Shown in pieces: positions 27,499-38,571 of a stretch of DNA of 64,000 nucleotides. This DNA comes from Bauldia sp. (GTDB lineage: Bacteria > Pseudomonadota > Alphaproteobacteria > Rhizobiales > Kaistiaceae): assembly GCA_028284325.1 (NCBI GenBank), contig JANQRX010000001.1, forward strand, positions 1-64,000, in the 5' to 3' direction. The position numbers and the translations under genes are program-made. A model generated the notes under the pieces. It was not told where the DNA came from, did not search any database, and saw only the letters and a program-made list of their open reading frames with translations. Positions within the stretch are counted from its first letter, which is position 1. The number at the start of each line of letters is the position of its first letter.

Positions 27499-28614
27499 AT
27501 GCGCGCGGCTGCCGAGCGTTCGCACCTCCTGAAATCGCTGACCCATCTGCATCGGGTGGTCGAACGCCGCAACACCATCCCGATTCTTGGCAACGTCCTG
27601 CTGCAGGCCTCGGGCGACCGCATCACCCTGAAGGCGACCGACCTCGACCTCGAGGTCACCGAGACCGTGCCGGCGATGGTCGAGCGTGAAGGCGGCACCA
27701 CCGTGCCGGCCCACATCCTCCACGACATCGTGCGCAAGCTGCCGGACGGGGCGGAGGTCTCGCTCGATCTCGGCGACGGCGCGCAGATGGCGCTGAGCTC
27801 CGGCCGCTCGCGCTTCACCCTCCAGGCCCTGCCGGAGTCCGACTTTCCCGACCTTGCCGCCGGCGAACTGCCGGTGCGTTTCACGCTGCCGGCGAGCGCG
27901 CTGCGCACGCTGATCGACCGCACCCAGTTCGCCATCTCCACGGAGGAGACGCGCTACTATCTGAACGGCATCTATCTCCACGTGGTGACGGTGGACGGCA
28001 CGGCCAAGCTGCGGGCCGTCGCCACCGACGGTCACCGGCTGGCGCAGACCCAGATCGACGCGCCGGAGGGCTCGGACGGCATGGCCGGCGTGATCGTGCC
28101 CCGCAAGGCCGTCGGCGAGTTGCAGCGCCTGCTGGAAGAACCCGAGGCCGAGATCGTGCTTGAGGTCTCCGACACCAAGCTGCGCGCCTCGATCGGCGAC
28201 GTGGTGCTGACCTCCAAGCTGATCGACGGCACCTTCCCCGAATACGACCGCGTCATCCCGCGCGGCAACGACAAGATTCTCAAGGTCGAGAAGGCGGCGT
28301 TCGCCGAGTCTGTCGACCGGGTCTCGACCGTGTCGTCGGAGCGCGGCCGCGCCGTCAAGATCGGCCTGTCGGAGGGCCGCATGGTGCTGTCGGTCAACAA
28401 TCCCGATTCGGGCAGCGCCGAGGAGGAGGTGGCAGTCGAGTACGGTGCGGAGCCGATCGAGATCGGCTTCAACGCCCGCTATCTCTTGGATATCGCCGGG
28501 CAGCTCGATACCGAATCCGCCGAGTTCCGGTTCGCCGATCCCGGCTCGCCAACCCTGATTGTCGGCGACGACGGCGTCGACGCGCTCTACGTTCTGATGC
28601 CGATGCGCGTCTGA
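27499..28614 (+). CDS. dnaN: DNA polymerase III beta subunit (sliding clamp)
   Basis: The 371-aa clamp has three repeated domains: N-terminal LTHLHRVVERRNTIPILGNVL, the middle IDRTQFAISTEETRYYLNGI, and the C-terminal end with YVLMPMRV, the canonical finish of the clamp. It tethers polymerase III to DNA. The gap of 102 bp after dnaA and the ATG at 27499 with GGAAAGGG upstream are normal. Confidence 0.97.
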   Translation: MRAAAERSHLLKSLTHLHRVVERRNTIPILGNVLLQASGDRITLKATDLDLEVTETVPAMVEREGGTTVPAHILHDIVRKLPDGAEVSLDLGDGAQMALSSGRSRFTLQALPESDFPDLAAGELPVRFTLPASALRTLIDRTQFAISTEETRYYLNGIYLHVVTVDGTAKLRAVATDGHRLAQTQIDAPEGSDGMAGVIVPRKAVGELQRLLEEPEAEIVLEVSDTKLRASIGDVVLTSKLIDGTFPEYDRVIPRGNDKILKVEKAAFAESVDRVSTVSSERGRAVKIGLSEGRMVLSVNNPDSGSAEEEVAVEYGAEPIEIGFNARYLLDIAGQLDTESAEFRFADPGSPTLIVGDDGVDALYVLMPMRV

Positions 28615-28631
28615 GTGGCGCACCAAAAGCG

Positions 28632-28655
28632 AAGGGCCGCGCGGACGCGGCCCTT
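28632..28655 (+). terminator. Hairpin after dnaN
   Basis: AAGGGCCGCG (28632-28641) and CGCGGCCCTT (28646-28655) form a perfect 10-bp stem with a CGGA loop, 17 nt after the dnaN stop. The trailing sequence (CCATTGTCG) has few Ts, so it may be a weak or partial terminator. Confidence 0.6.
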
Positions 28656-28873
28656 CCATTGTCGTTCACCGCGCGACAGTCGCGGCCTGTGGACGACGTG
28701 GCGTCAGGAGGCGTCGACCTCGACAGAGGCGAGCTTCCAGTTCACATCCGCCGCACGCGGCTGGGGACAATGAGACACTGGATCACCTCCTTTCGTTTGT
28801 TGATGGGACCGCCAATATGGCGGCCGTCGGTCCGCCGATCAAGTCCGATGGGCGCACTTGAGCGTTGCGTCCC

Positions 28874-30052
28874 ATGACGTCGCCTGAGCCTGGCGAAGCC
28901 GGGGCGCCGGACGTCCACGTGGCATCGCTGCGGCTGACCGATTTCCGCAACTATGCGAGCCTGTCGGCGGACCTCGCGTCCGGCCCGGTGGTGCTGACCG
29001 GGCCGAACGGCGCCGGCAAGACCAACCTGCTGGAGGCCATCTCGTTCCTGTCGCCAGGGCGCGGTCTGCGTCGCGCCGCGCTCGACACCGTGGCCCGACG
29101 AGGTGGATCGGGGGCCTGGGCGGTCGCCGCCACGGTGGCGCGGCCGGCGGGTGCGGTGTCGATCGGCACCGGCCTTGCCATGACGGCTTCCGGGCCCGAA
29201 CGCCGGCGGTCGATCCGTATCGACCGTGGCCCGACGCGCGCCGCCGACGCCCTGCTCGACTATCTGAACGTCATCTGGCTGACGCCGGCCATGGACGGGC
29301 TGTTCACCGGTGCCGCCGGCGACCGGCGGCGCTTCGTCGACCGCGCCGTGCTTGCCATCGACCGGCAGCACGGCCGGCGCGTGAACGCGTTCGAGAAGGC
29401 CGTACGCGGCCGCAATCGTCTCCTTGCCGAACCTTCCTACGACCGCGCCTTTGCCGAGGCGCTGGAAACCGAGATCGCCGAACTCGGCGTCGCCATCGCC
29501 GCGGCCCGTCGCGAATGGTGCGATCTGATCGCCGGCCTGATCGCCGAGGAGGCCGACGCGCCGTTCCCTCGCGCCGGGCTGGCCCTCGACGGCTTTCTCG
29601 AACAGGGTCTCATGGAGGCCCCGGCCGGGACGCTGGAAGCCGACTACCGTACCCGCCTCGGCCAGGAACGGCCGCGCGACGCGGCGGCGGGGCGCACACT
29701 CACGGGCCCCCACCGCTCCGACCTCGCCGTGCGCCACGCGGCCCGCGACGTGGACGCGGCGCTCTGCTCCACCGGTGAACAGAAGGCCCTCCTGGTCGGG
29801 CTGGTCTTGGCGCAGGCGCGGCTGATCGAGCGCCTGAGTGGGTCCGCGCCGGTGGTTCTCCTCGACGAAATCGCCGCCCACCTCGACGCCGCCCGCCGCG
29901 CCACGCTGTTCGCGCGCCTGGCCGCGCTCGGCTGCCAGACCGTCATGACCGGGACGGAGATAGCGGTGTTCGACGCGCTCGCGAGCGCCGCCCAGCGTTT
30001 CGAGATCGACGACGCGGTTCTGACATCGGTTCCGCATGCGCCGGACCGCTGA
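28874..30052 (+). CDS. recF: DNA replication and repair protein RecF
   Basis: RecF is an SMC-like ATPase that loads RecA at gaps with RecOR. The 392-aa protein has RLTDFRNYASL, Walker A LTGPNGAGKTNLLEAISFLSPGRG, FVDRAVLAIDRQH, the signature segment STGEQKALLVGLVLAQA and Walker B VVLLDEIAAHLD. ATG at 28874 is preferred over TTG at 28865. The roughly 260 bp before it contain the post-dnaN hairpin and nothing else I could identify. Confidence 0.95.
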   Translation: MTSPEPGEAGAPDVHVASLRLTDFRNYASLSADLASGPVVLTGPNGAGKTNLLEAISFLSPGRGLRRAALDTVARRGGSGAWAVAATVARPAGAVSIGTGLAMTASGPERRRSIRIDRGPTRAADALLDYLNVIWLTPAMDGLFTGAAGDRRRFVDRAVLAIDRQHGRRVNAFEKAVRGRNRLLAEPSYDRAFAEALETEIAELGVAIAAARREWCDLIAGLIAEEADAPFPRAGLALDGFLEQGLMEAPAGTLEADYRTRLGQERPRDAAAGRTLTGPHRSDLAVRHAARDVDAALCSTGEQKALLVGLVLAQARLIERLSGSAPVVLLDEIAAHLDAARRATLFARLAALGCQTVMTGTEIAVFDALASAAQRFEIDDAVLTSVPHAPDR

Positions 30053-30162
30053 ATCGGTGGTCTGCGAATCGCGTTAAATTATTGCTTTGGAGCGGGAAAT
30101 CGCCTCGCCAAGTGCTATATTAGACGGGTGATTCATCCGGCAACGGCGCATATCTCGATTAG

Positions 30163-32652
<2,490 letters not shown>

Positions 32653-32676
32653 CGCCACGCGGGCGGCGGGACCGGC

Positions 32677-33039
32677 ATGGGTCGCAGCCTTGCGGTCGTG
32701 TTGCGGCCGGCCCACATAGACAGGATCGCAACGATCGAAAGCCCATATGCCGTGAGAGCCCGCATCCAGCGTTTCGACTCGCTGACCTGGCAGCAGAAGA
32801 TTGCCGTTGTGCTTGGCCTGACGCTGGCTACTGCGCTGGCCGTCGGCCTGCTCATCCTGTCGTTCAGCCTCGCGATCATCCTCCTGCCGGTGGTGGTGAT
32901 CGTGATCCTTATCGCCCGCTGGCGCTTCAACCGCGCGCTCGCCGAAGCGGAGCGGCAGGCGAACGCCGAGGAGGCGCGGCGTCACGGCCGCATCATCGAG
33001 GCAGAGTTCGAGGTCGTCGACGACGAGCGACGGCCTTAG
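32677..33039 (+). CDS. Small membrane protein with charged tail
   Basis: The 120-aa protein begins with a soluble stretch. Around residue 36 is LTWQQKIAVVLGLTLATALA, which opens a long hydrophobic region (about 43-82) that probably forms two helices. A highly charged tail (RFNRALAEAERQANAEEARR, EFEVVDDERRP) follows. The pattern occurs as uncharacterised small proteins near gyrB-type loci in this order. The N-terminal 25 residues may be untranslated if GTG at 32752 is the real start; neither start has a strong ribosome-binding site. Confidence 0.6.
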   Translation: MGRSLAVVLRPAHIDRIATIESPYAVRARIQRFDSLTWQQKIAVVLGLTLATALAVGLLILSFSLAIILLPVVVIVILIARWRFNRALAEAERQANAEEARRHGRIIEAEFEVVDDERRP

Positions 33040-33101
33040 GCGCGCGAACCGTTCGCGACATTCTCGTGCGCGATGCAGCGTGAAGCGCTAGACAGCCCTG
33101 C

Positions 33102-34025
33102 GTGACCCACCTGCCCGTCTTCACCACCACCGACGCCTATCGTGACCGTCTCGGCGACGTCGGTTTCTGGCGGCCGCACATCGACGCCGTCCTCCGTCGC
33201 CACGGGCTGGACGCGGATAGCGACATCGTGCCCGGCTTCAATCCGACCTTCCCGACCTTTGTCGTCGGTGACGCGGTGGTGAAGCTGTTCGGTTACGTGG
33301 CGACGTGGCAGGCAACCTACCGGGCCGAGCGCGCCGCACTCGCCGCGGTCACCGCCGCCCGCGGGATCGCGGCCCCGACCCTTCTCGCCGAGGGACGCCT
33401 TGGCGACGGCGAGAGCGGATGGCCCTACCTCGTTCTGTCGCGCGTCGACGGCGTGGCCTGGCAGGACGCCGACCTGTCGGTCGAGGCGAAGCTGGCGCTC
33501 GCAGCCGAGCTGGGGCAGCAGGTGAAGCGCCTCCACGCTCTGCCCACGACGGGCCTCGCGACCGAAAGCGACTGGCGGGTGCCGCCGATGGGCGAAGCCG
33601 TTGCGCTGAGCACGCTGCCGCGCCATCTGCTCGGCGGTGTCGACGATTTTCTCGCCGGGCTGCCGCCGCCGGAGCCGGTCTTTGTGCACGGCGATCTGGT
33701 CGGCACCCACCTGCGCGTCGCCGACGGGCGCCTGACGGGAATCATCGATTGGGGCGACGCCATGGTCGCCGATCGCCATCTGGAACTTGCCAAGCTGCAC
33801 GTGGACACGTTTCACGTCGACAAGACGCTGCTGGCCGCGTTCCTGAAAGCTGCCGACTGGCCGGTGGGCGAGGATTTCGCGCGCCGCACGCTCGGCCAGA
33901 CCCTGCGGCGTCACGCGCTGGGTCTGGCCCAGCACCTCAGCTTCGACGTCTTCCATACGCTGTCCGACACGGCCCGCCGCGCGGCGACGCTCGACGACCT
34001 CGCCGAGGCGATGTTCGGGATCTAG
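33102..34025 (+). CDS. Aminoglycoside phosphotransferase (APH)-family kinase-like protein
   Basis: The 307-aa protein has the APH/choline-kinase fold: an N-lobe VVKLFGYVATWQATYRAE region, the hinge WPYLVLSRVDG, the catalytic VHGDLVGTHLRV (Brenner motif HGDxxxxH, with T-H replacing the usual N) and GIIDWGDAMVADRHLELAKL with the metal-binding Asp. Substrate is unknown, and such proteins are mostly not antibiotic-resistance enzymes. GTG at 33102 is assumed. Its stop overlaps that of the convergent HxlR gene by 4 nt (CTAG). Confidence 0.82.
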   Translation: MTHLPVFTTTDAYRDRLGDVGFWRPHIDAVLRRHGLDADSDIVPGFNPTFPTFVVGDAVVKLFGYVATWQATYRAERAALAAVTAARGIAAPTLLAEGRLGDGESGWPYLVLSRVDGVAWQDADLSVEAKLALAAELGQQVKRLHALPTTGLATESDWRVPPMGEAVALSTLPRHLLGGVDDFLAGLPPPEPVFVHGDLVGTHLRVADGRLTGIIDWGDAMVADRHLELAKLHVDTFHVDKTLLAAFLKAADWPVGEDFARRTLGQTLRRHALGLAQHLSFDVFHTLSDTARRAATLDDLAEAMFGI

Positions 34026-34393
34026 ACGCCCCGCGCGGCCGCGCGGTCGGCGGCCCGATTGGCGCGCCGGATCGCCGGCTCGTGGTCGATCCCCCAGTCG
34101 CACAGGCTCTTGAAGAATGGATGCAGCGTCATCCCCAGTGGCGTGATTTCGTACTCCACCCGCAGCGGCGCATCCGCATGGACCGTGCGCTTGACGAAAC
34201 CGTCGCGCTCCAGTTCGCGCAGACGCATCGTCAGCATCCGCTGCGTGATGTCGGGCAGCGCGCGCCGCAGATCGGAGAAGCGCTGGCGGCCGCCGAACAC
34301 CAGGCAGAACACGATCGCCGGCTTCCACTTGGCGCCGATCGATTTCATCAGCCGCTCGACGCGATCGACCTGCGTCCGGGCTTCCTTGTCCAT
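34022..34393 (-). CDS. HxlR-family transcriptional regulator
   Basis: The 123-aa winged-helix protein has GAKWKPAIVFCLVFGGRQRFSDL, ITQRMLTMRLRELERDGFVKRTV and VEYEITPLGMTLHPFFKSLCDWG, all HxlR hallmarks. These regulators often sense redox or electrophilic signals through cysteines; two Cys are present (near residues 29 and 102). ATG at 34393 with GGAGG upstream is chosen over an upstream start. It is divergent from a conserved hypothetical, with paired GTATAC sites between them. Confidence 0.9.
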   Translation of the reverse strand: MDKEARTQVDRVERLMKSIGAKWKPAIVFCLVFGGRQRFSDLRRALPDITQRMLTMRLRELERDGFVKRTVHADAPLRVEYEITPLGMTLHPFFKSLCDWGIDHEPAIRRANRAADRAAARGV

Positions 34394-34414
34394 GCCGGCC
34401 TCCGGTCGTGCCCA

Positions 34415-34447
34415 GTATACTTTTTGTGCCTGATTGACTTTGTATAC
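34415..34447. promoter_or_regulatory. Candidate HxlR operator: paired GTATAC sites
   Basis: GTATAC occurs at 34415-34420 and 34442-34447, 27 bp centre to centre, with partially symmetric flanks (AGTATACTTTTT and, on the other strand, GGTATACAAAGT). It lies in the gap between the divergent starts, as expected for autoregulation. Binding is inference. Confidence 0.5.
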
Positions 34448-34494
34448 CACATCGCGTGCAGTCGCCACCGGACAGACGACGGGCGGAGACGACC

Positions 34495-34893
34495 ATGGCG
34501 AACATCGTGCATGCGGACCGCTGGGGCGACATCATCGATCGGCCCGAGCAAGACGTCATCGAGATCCGCTGGTTCGATACCACCGTGGCGATGACGGGTG
34601 CGGACTTCAACGCCTTCCTCGCCACCTTCGCTGGCCATGTCGAAGCGTGCGGACGCGCCGGCGCGCTGGTCGACTCGGTGCAGTTCCGCATGGACATGGC
34701 CCTCATGGACGCCGGCTGGCGCGACGCCAACATCATCCCCCGCTACAACGCCGCCGGTGTCAGGAAGTTCGCCTTCCTCATGCCGCTGGGCATGCCGCTG
34801 ATTGGCCAGGAACCGGCGCCGGAAGGACCGGCGGAGTTTCCCACCGGCTACTTCGGCACGCGCGGCGACGCCCTCGATTGGCTGAAAGCCTAG
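34495..34893 (+). CDS. Conserved hypothetical, possibly STAS/SpoIIAA-like fold
   Basis: The 132-aa protein begins MANIVHADRWGDII and has IRWFDTTVAMTGADFNAFLA, DSVQFRMDMALMDAGWRDANIIPRY and the well-conserved NAAGVRKFAFLMPLGMP followed by AEFPTGYFGTRGDALDWLK. I recall this arrangement as a recurring uncharacterised protein adjacent to HxlR regulators; the alternating strand/helix order resembles SpoIIAA/STAS-type folds. ATG at 34495 has GGAG 7 nt upstream. Probably the regulatory target of the divergent HxlR gene. Confidence 0.7.
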   Translation: MANIVHADRWGDIIDRPEQDVIEIRWFDTTVAMTGADFNAFLATFAGHVEACGRAGALVDSVQFRMDMALMDAGWRDANIIPRYNAAGVRKFAFLMPLGMPLIGQEPAPEGPAEFPTGYFGTRGDALDWLKA

Positions 34894-35061
34894 TCTTGGC
34901 CTCGATGACGGACGTGCGGCGCATCATGGTCTACATGACCAACACAACGTCCAACTTGGAACGATTAACTGCATCACCATTGGAGCAAGGTGTTCGGAAG
35001 GCATAACTCGACGTAGGATTAGCCGACAGCCGGATTCGACGTCGAGCGATGGAGCCTGCCA

Positions 35062-36186
35062 GTGAACGCCGAGCAACTTGCGTCATTCGCGAAGAGAGCC
35101 ACCGACGACGTGTCGCAAAGTGAAGTCGCGACGGCCTTCGACGACTTGGTGAATCAACTCAGTAGTTTAGCGGCAAATCCGGGGGATGTTGCAACTCAGG
35201 AAGCGGTTGCGGCGGCCAGGAACAAATTGTTCGGCAGTCTGTCGGACCTGCACGCGAAACCATGGCCACCGGGAATGCGACAGGTTCTTTCTGACGTCGG
35301 TGCAGAGATACTTGTTTCTCGCGATCTAAAAAGAGAGGTCGAGATCATCGTTCAACAGGAGGCCGTAACACCCGCCACAGCACAGAAGAAAATTGACCGG
35401 CTGAGAGCAGAGTTCAACGGAGTCATTTCAAAGCTCGTCAATTTGGACAGCGCTCTTACGGCGCTCGGAATACAGGAGGTACCGCTGAAACCCGGAGAAG
35501 TGGAGATTGGTATCCTTTTTCCTCGCGATTCCAAGGAAATAGATAATAAGATTGACAAGCTGGCCTCGGAAGTTCTCTGTGTCGATAAGATATTTAAACT
35601 TTTTTCGGTCGTTGCTATTGGTACGCGAGAAGAATTTGAAATAAGGTATATCTCGAGCTCTGATCCAAAGATATTCTTGAAAGTGAATCCAAAAACGGCT
35701 GCGTTAATAAGCGCGGCGGTCATGTTCATAATCGAGGCGTTGAACGGCGTAGCAGATCTTGCGCTGAAAGCAGAGCAGTTGCGGGAGGGTGGATTGTCCG
35801 AAAAATACATAAGTGAAATTAAGCAGGGCATCGAAGAAAAATTGGAAGAAGAACTTGAAGGAATAGGAGAACAACTTCACAAGGATTACGGAAGAAAAGG
35901 CAAGACGGCGGAAAAGAATGAGGACCGGAGTAGGCTCGGTAAAGCCGTAGATCAGTTAGCACCTAGGCTTGAACGAGGTTACAGCGTCGAGGTGCGGGTC
36001 GAACCGTTGCCCGAGCCTGATGCGCCGGCCGAGGAAGGCTCAGACGAATCAGAAGCGCTCAAGACCTACAGAACGCTCATCGAAACTGCCGCGAACCTGA
36101 AGCGGTTGTCCCCTCCCGCTGGCGGTCCGCTTCTCGAGTTGCCAGATAACAGGCCCGATACATCGGGAGAGAACGGCGAAGTCTAG
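35062..36186 (+). CDS. AT-rich orphan gene encoding a helical, partly coiled-coil protein
   Basis: I do not recognise this 374-aa protein. Residues 1-60 and 100-135 are helical and charged. Residues about 145-210 look like an alpha/beta segment (VEIGILFPRDSKEIDNKI, FSVVAIGTREEFEIRYIS), which also holds the only Cys. Residues 211-235 are hydrophobic (AALISAAVMFIIEALNGVAD) and could be a buried helix or a membrane segment. Residues 236-300 form a Lys/Glu-rich coiled-coil-like stretch, and the tail is acidic and Pro-rich. Codon use (ATA, AAA, AGA, TTA) differs sharply from both neighbours, indicating acquisition. GTG start with GGAG 8 nt upstream. There are no partner genes. Confidence 0.6.
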   Translation: MNAEQLASFAKRATDDVSQSEVATAFDDLVNQLSSLAANPGDVATQEAVAAARNKLFGSLSDLHAKPWPPGMRQVLSDVGAEILVSRDLKREVEIIVQQEAVTPATAQKKIDRLRAEFNGVISKLVNLDSALTALGIQEVPLKPGEVEIGILFPRDSKEIDNKIDKLASEVLCVDKIFKLFSVVAIGTREEFEIRYISSSDPKIFLKVNPKTAALISAAVMFIIEALNGVADLALKAEQLREGGLSEKYISEIKQGIEEKLEEELEGIGEQLHKDYGRKGKTAEKNEDRSRLGKAVDQLAPRLERGYSVEVRVEPLPEPDAPAEEGSDESEALKTYRTLIETAANLKRLSPPAGGPLLELPDNRPDTSGENGEV

Positions 36187-36206
36187 AACCAGTTCCGTTT
36201 TCAGCT

Positions 36207-37745
36207 TCACGGCTGCTGGGCACCGCGCGGCGCGACGGCGCGGACGCCCGCGAGGATCATCAGCGCGATCACCACGCTGACGATCGCGAACCAGTTGAAG
36301 GTGGTGGCGAGCCCGGTTGCCGCCGCCCACGAGAACGATACCAGCGCCTCGCCGAAGGTCGCGATCCGCGACGAGGTGTGGCGGCGGCGGAAGTGGCTGC
36401 GCTTGGCCTGGATGCGGAACCACAACTGGATGCGGATCGTCGACAGTGACGCCAGCACCAGCCCGACCAGCGTCATCGCCGCGTGGAGCGGGGCAAGTGC
36501 GGCAAAGACCGCCAGCAGCGGGAAGAGCGCCATCGCCACGGCCGTCATCACCGCCTCGACCTTGGCGCGGGTCACGGCACCCGCGGCCACCGGCGCCGTT
36601 GCCACCAGATCGGGTGCGTCTTCCCCGGATATGGCGAGCCAGGCCAGCGCGCCGGCCAGTTGACCCCCCACCGTTACCAGCACCATCGCCACGATCACCG
36701 GCGTTCGCTCCGAGCTGTGGAAGCTTTGCGACAGGAGGAGTGCCGGCGGCAGGAGGTAGAGCAGTTGCGTCAGCGTCTGCGAGACCAGCCAAGGATCGCG
36801 GCGCAGGAGAAGCAGCTCCTTGCGCCGCAGCGCCGTCCGCGGGTTCGCCGGCACGCGGACCAGACGTGACGGCCGGCGTTTGCGGCGGGGTTGCGCGAGA
36901 TCGGTGGCCGACAGCGAGATGGTCGCGAAGTTCGGCGCCACCACCGCCGTCACCACCAGCATGAGGGCGGCACTCGCGGCAAGGATGGCAATGAGCGCCA
37001 GACCGTCACCCAGCATCGCCCGCGCCGGCAGCCACAGGGGGCTTGTGACGTCCGGCAGGCCCGCGATCGCGTCGACGGTGAGGAAAAGGACGGCGCCGGT
37101 CGGCGCGCCGTAGGACATGATCGCCATCACCTGGATGCCGATCGCGAAGGCGGCACCGATCACCGCGGCGACGATCTGCGCGATCATACGCGTCCGCCGG
37201 GCGCCGAAGATGCGGAACAGGCCGATGGTGATGGTGACGGCAAGGGCCGAGGCGGCGAGGCCGAACGCGAGCGCCACGCCGAAGCCGGCGAGCCAGCGCG
37301 GACCGCCGAGGATCGCCATGATGTTGACCAGCGGCGCGACCAGCGCCATCGCCAGCACCGCGATCGGCAGGGCGTTGGCGATCAGACGCACGGTGAACAG
37401 GCGCGTGAGCGCGACCGGCGAGGAGACGATGAGATCGAGATCGCCGCGCGTGTAGAGCGAACGCGTCACCATCTCCGTCGCCTGCGCGGTCAGCAGCGAG
37501 GCGAACAGCGCCAGCGCCAGCGACGTGATCATCAGCGTGGAGCGATCGACGCCGGCCGCAGCCATGTCGAGGCCGACCACCAGCGCCCAGACCGGCAGGT
37601 GGATGAGGGCGACGACAATCGTGAGCACGATCATCGCCGACGTGAGGCTCCGGCGGCCGCCGCCGGTGAACATGTCGCGCCAGTCGCGCCACGCCAGCCG
37701 GGCCTCGTGGCGGGCGAACCAGGCGAGGGTCGCGGGCTCGCTCAC
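36207..37745 (-). CDS. ABC-2-type transporter permease
   Basis: The 512-aa polytopic protein has roughly twelve hydrophobic segments arranged as two sets of about six, with a cytoplasmic basic loop in the middle (QPRRKRRPSRLVRVP, then ALRRKELLLLRRDPW). The latter is a coupling-type helix repeated from the N-terminus (RHEARLAWRDWRDMF). It overlaps the ATPase gene upstream by 4 nt and so forms a dedicated exporter; substrate unknown. Confidence 0.88.
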   Translation of the reverse strand: MSEPATLAWFARHEARLAWRDWRDMFTGGGRRSLTSAMIVLTIVVALIHLPVWALVVGLDMAAAGVDRSTLMITSLALALFASLLTAQATEMVTRSLYTRGDLDLIVSSPVALTRLFTVRLIANALPIAVLAMALVAPLVNIMAILGGPRWLAGFGVALAFGLAASALAVTITIGLFRIFGARRTRMIAQIVAAVIGAAFAIGIQVMAIMSYGAPTGAVLFLTVDAIAGLPDVTSPLWLPARAMLGDGLALIAILAASAALMLVVTAVVAPNFATISLSATDLAQPRRKRRPSRLVRVPANPRTALRRKELLLLRRDPWLVSQTLTQLLYLLPPALLLSQSFHSSERTPVIVAMVLVTVGGQLAGALAWLAISGEDAPDLVATAPVAAGAVTRAKVEAVMTAVAMALFPLLAVFAALAPLHAAMTLVGLVLASLSTIRIQLWFRIQAKRSHFRRRHTSSRIATFGEALVSFSWAAATGLATTFNWFAIVSVVIALMILAGVRAVAPRGAQQP

Positions 37746-38494
37746 GCCGCGGCACCTTCCGCGACGAGGGTCAGGAAGACGTCCTCCAGCGTGCCGCCGC
37801 GGCCCGCGCGCAGGCTCAACTCGTCGAGCGTGCCCTCGGCGATGAGCTGGCCCTGCGCCAGCACCCCGATGCGTTCGGCCATGCGCTCGGCGACTTCGAG
37901 GATGTGCGTGGTCATGATGACCGTGTCGCCGCGTCCGACCCGCGACTGCAGCACGTCCTTCACCTGCCGTGCCGTACCGGCGTCAAGCCCGGTCAGCGGT
38001 TCGTCGAGGATGATGAGGCGCGGGTCGTGCACCAGCGCGCCGGCGAGCGCCACCTTCTGGCGCATGCCGCGCGAGAACCCCTCGCAGCGCTCGTCGGCGT
38101 GGTCGTCGAGGTCGAGCCAGGTCAGCAGATCGGCGATCGTGTCGGCGGCGGCGGCGCTGTCGATCCCCCACAGGCCGGCGACGAATGCCAGGTATTCGCG
38201 CGGCGTCAGCTTGTCGTAGATCATCGGCTCGTCCGAGACCCACGCCATCACGCGCTTGGCGGCGACCGGATCGGCGCGCGCGTCGACGCCGAGGACGTCG
38301 ATGGTCCCGTCGTCGGCCGTCAAGAGGCCCGCCACCATGCGCAACGTCGTCGTCTTGCCGGCGCCGTTCGGCCCCAGCAGCGCATAGAACTCGCCGCGGC
38401 GGACGGTCAGGTCAAGGCGGTCGACCGCCGGCCGGTCGAAGGTCTTGGTCAGGCCGCGTACGGCCAGCGCCGGTCCATGATCGTTTGTGGCCAA
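37742..38494 (-). CDS. ABC transporter ATP-binding protein (ABC-2 exporter type)
   Basis: The 250-aa NBD has Walker A GPNGAGKTTTLRMV, the Q-loop segment WVSDEPMIYDKLT, signature FSRGMRQKVALAGAL and Walker B LIILDEPLTGLD with the H-loop TTHILEVAERM. The start is probably TTG at 38494, because CAGGAG lies 8-9 nt upstream; a TTG at 38518 is the alternative. Partner of the overlapping permease gene downstream. Confidence 0.9.
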   Translation of the reverse strand: MATNDHGPALAVRGLTKTFDRPAVDRLDLTVRRGEFYALLGPNGAGKTTTLRMVAGLLTADDGTIDVLGVDARADPVAAKRVMAWVSDEPMIYDKLTPREYLAFVAGLWGIDSAAAADTIADLLTWLDLDDHADERCEGFSRGMRQKVALAGALVHDPRLIILDEPLTGLDAGTARQVKDVLQSRVGRGDTVIMTTHILEVAERMAERIGVLAQGQLIAEGTLDELSLRAGRGGTLEDVFLTLVAEGAAA

Positions 38495-38571
38495 GCCCGC
38501 GCTCTCCTGAGTGATCAAGCGGGCAGGTTACCGCCGGACGGGTTGCCCGGCGGTAAATGGCCTGGAGCCTC

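Noticed and set aside
30060-30130. gyrB promoter around TATATT
   Set aside because: The -10-like TATATT has no acceptable -35 at 16-18 bp.
33102-34025. Calling the APH-like protein an antibiotic-resistance enzyme
   Set aside because: Only the general kinase fold is supported; the catalytic motif is slightly divergent and there is no mobile-element context.
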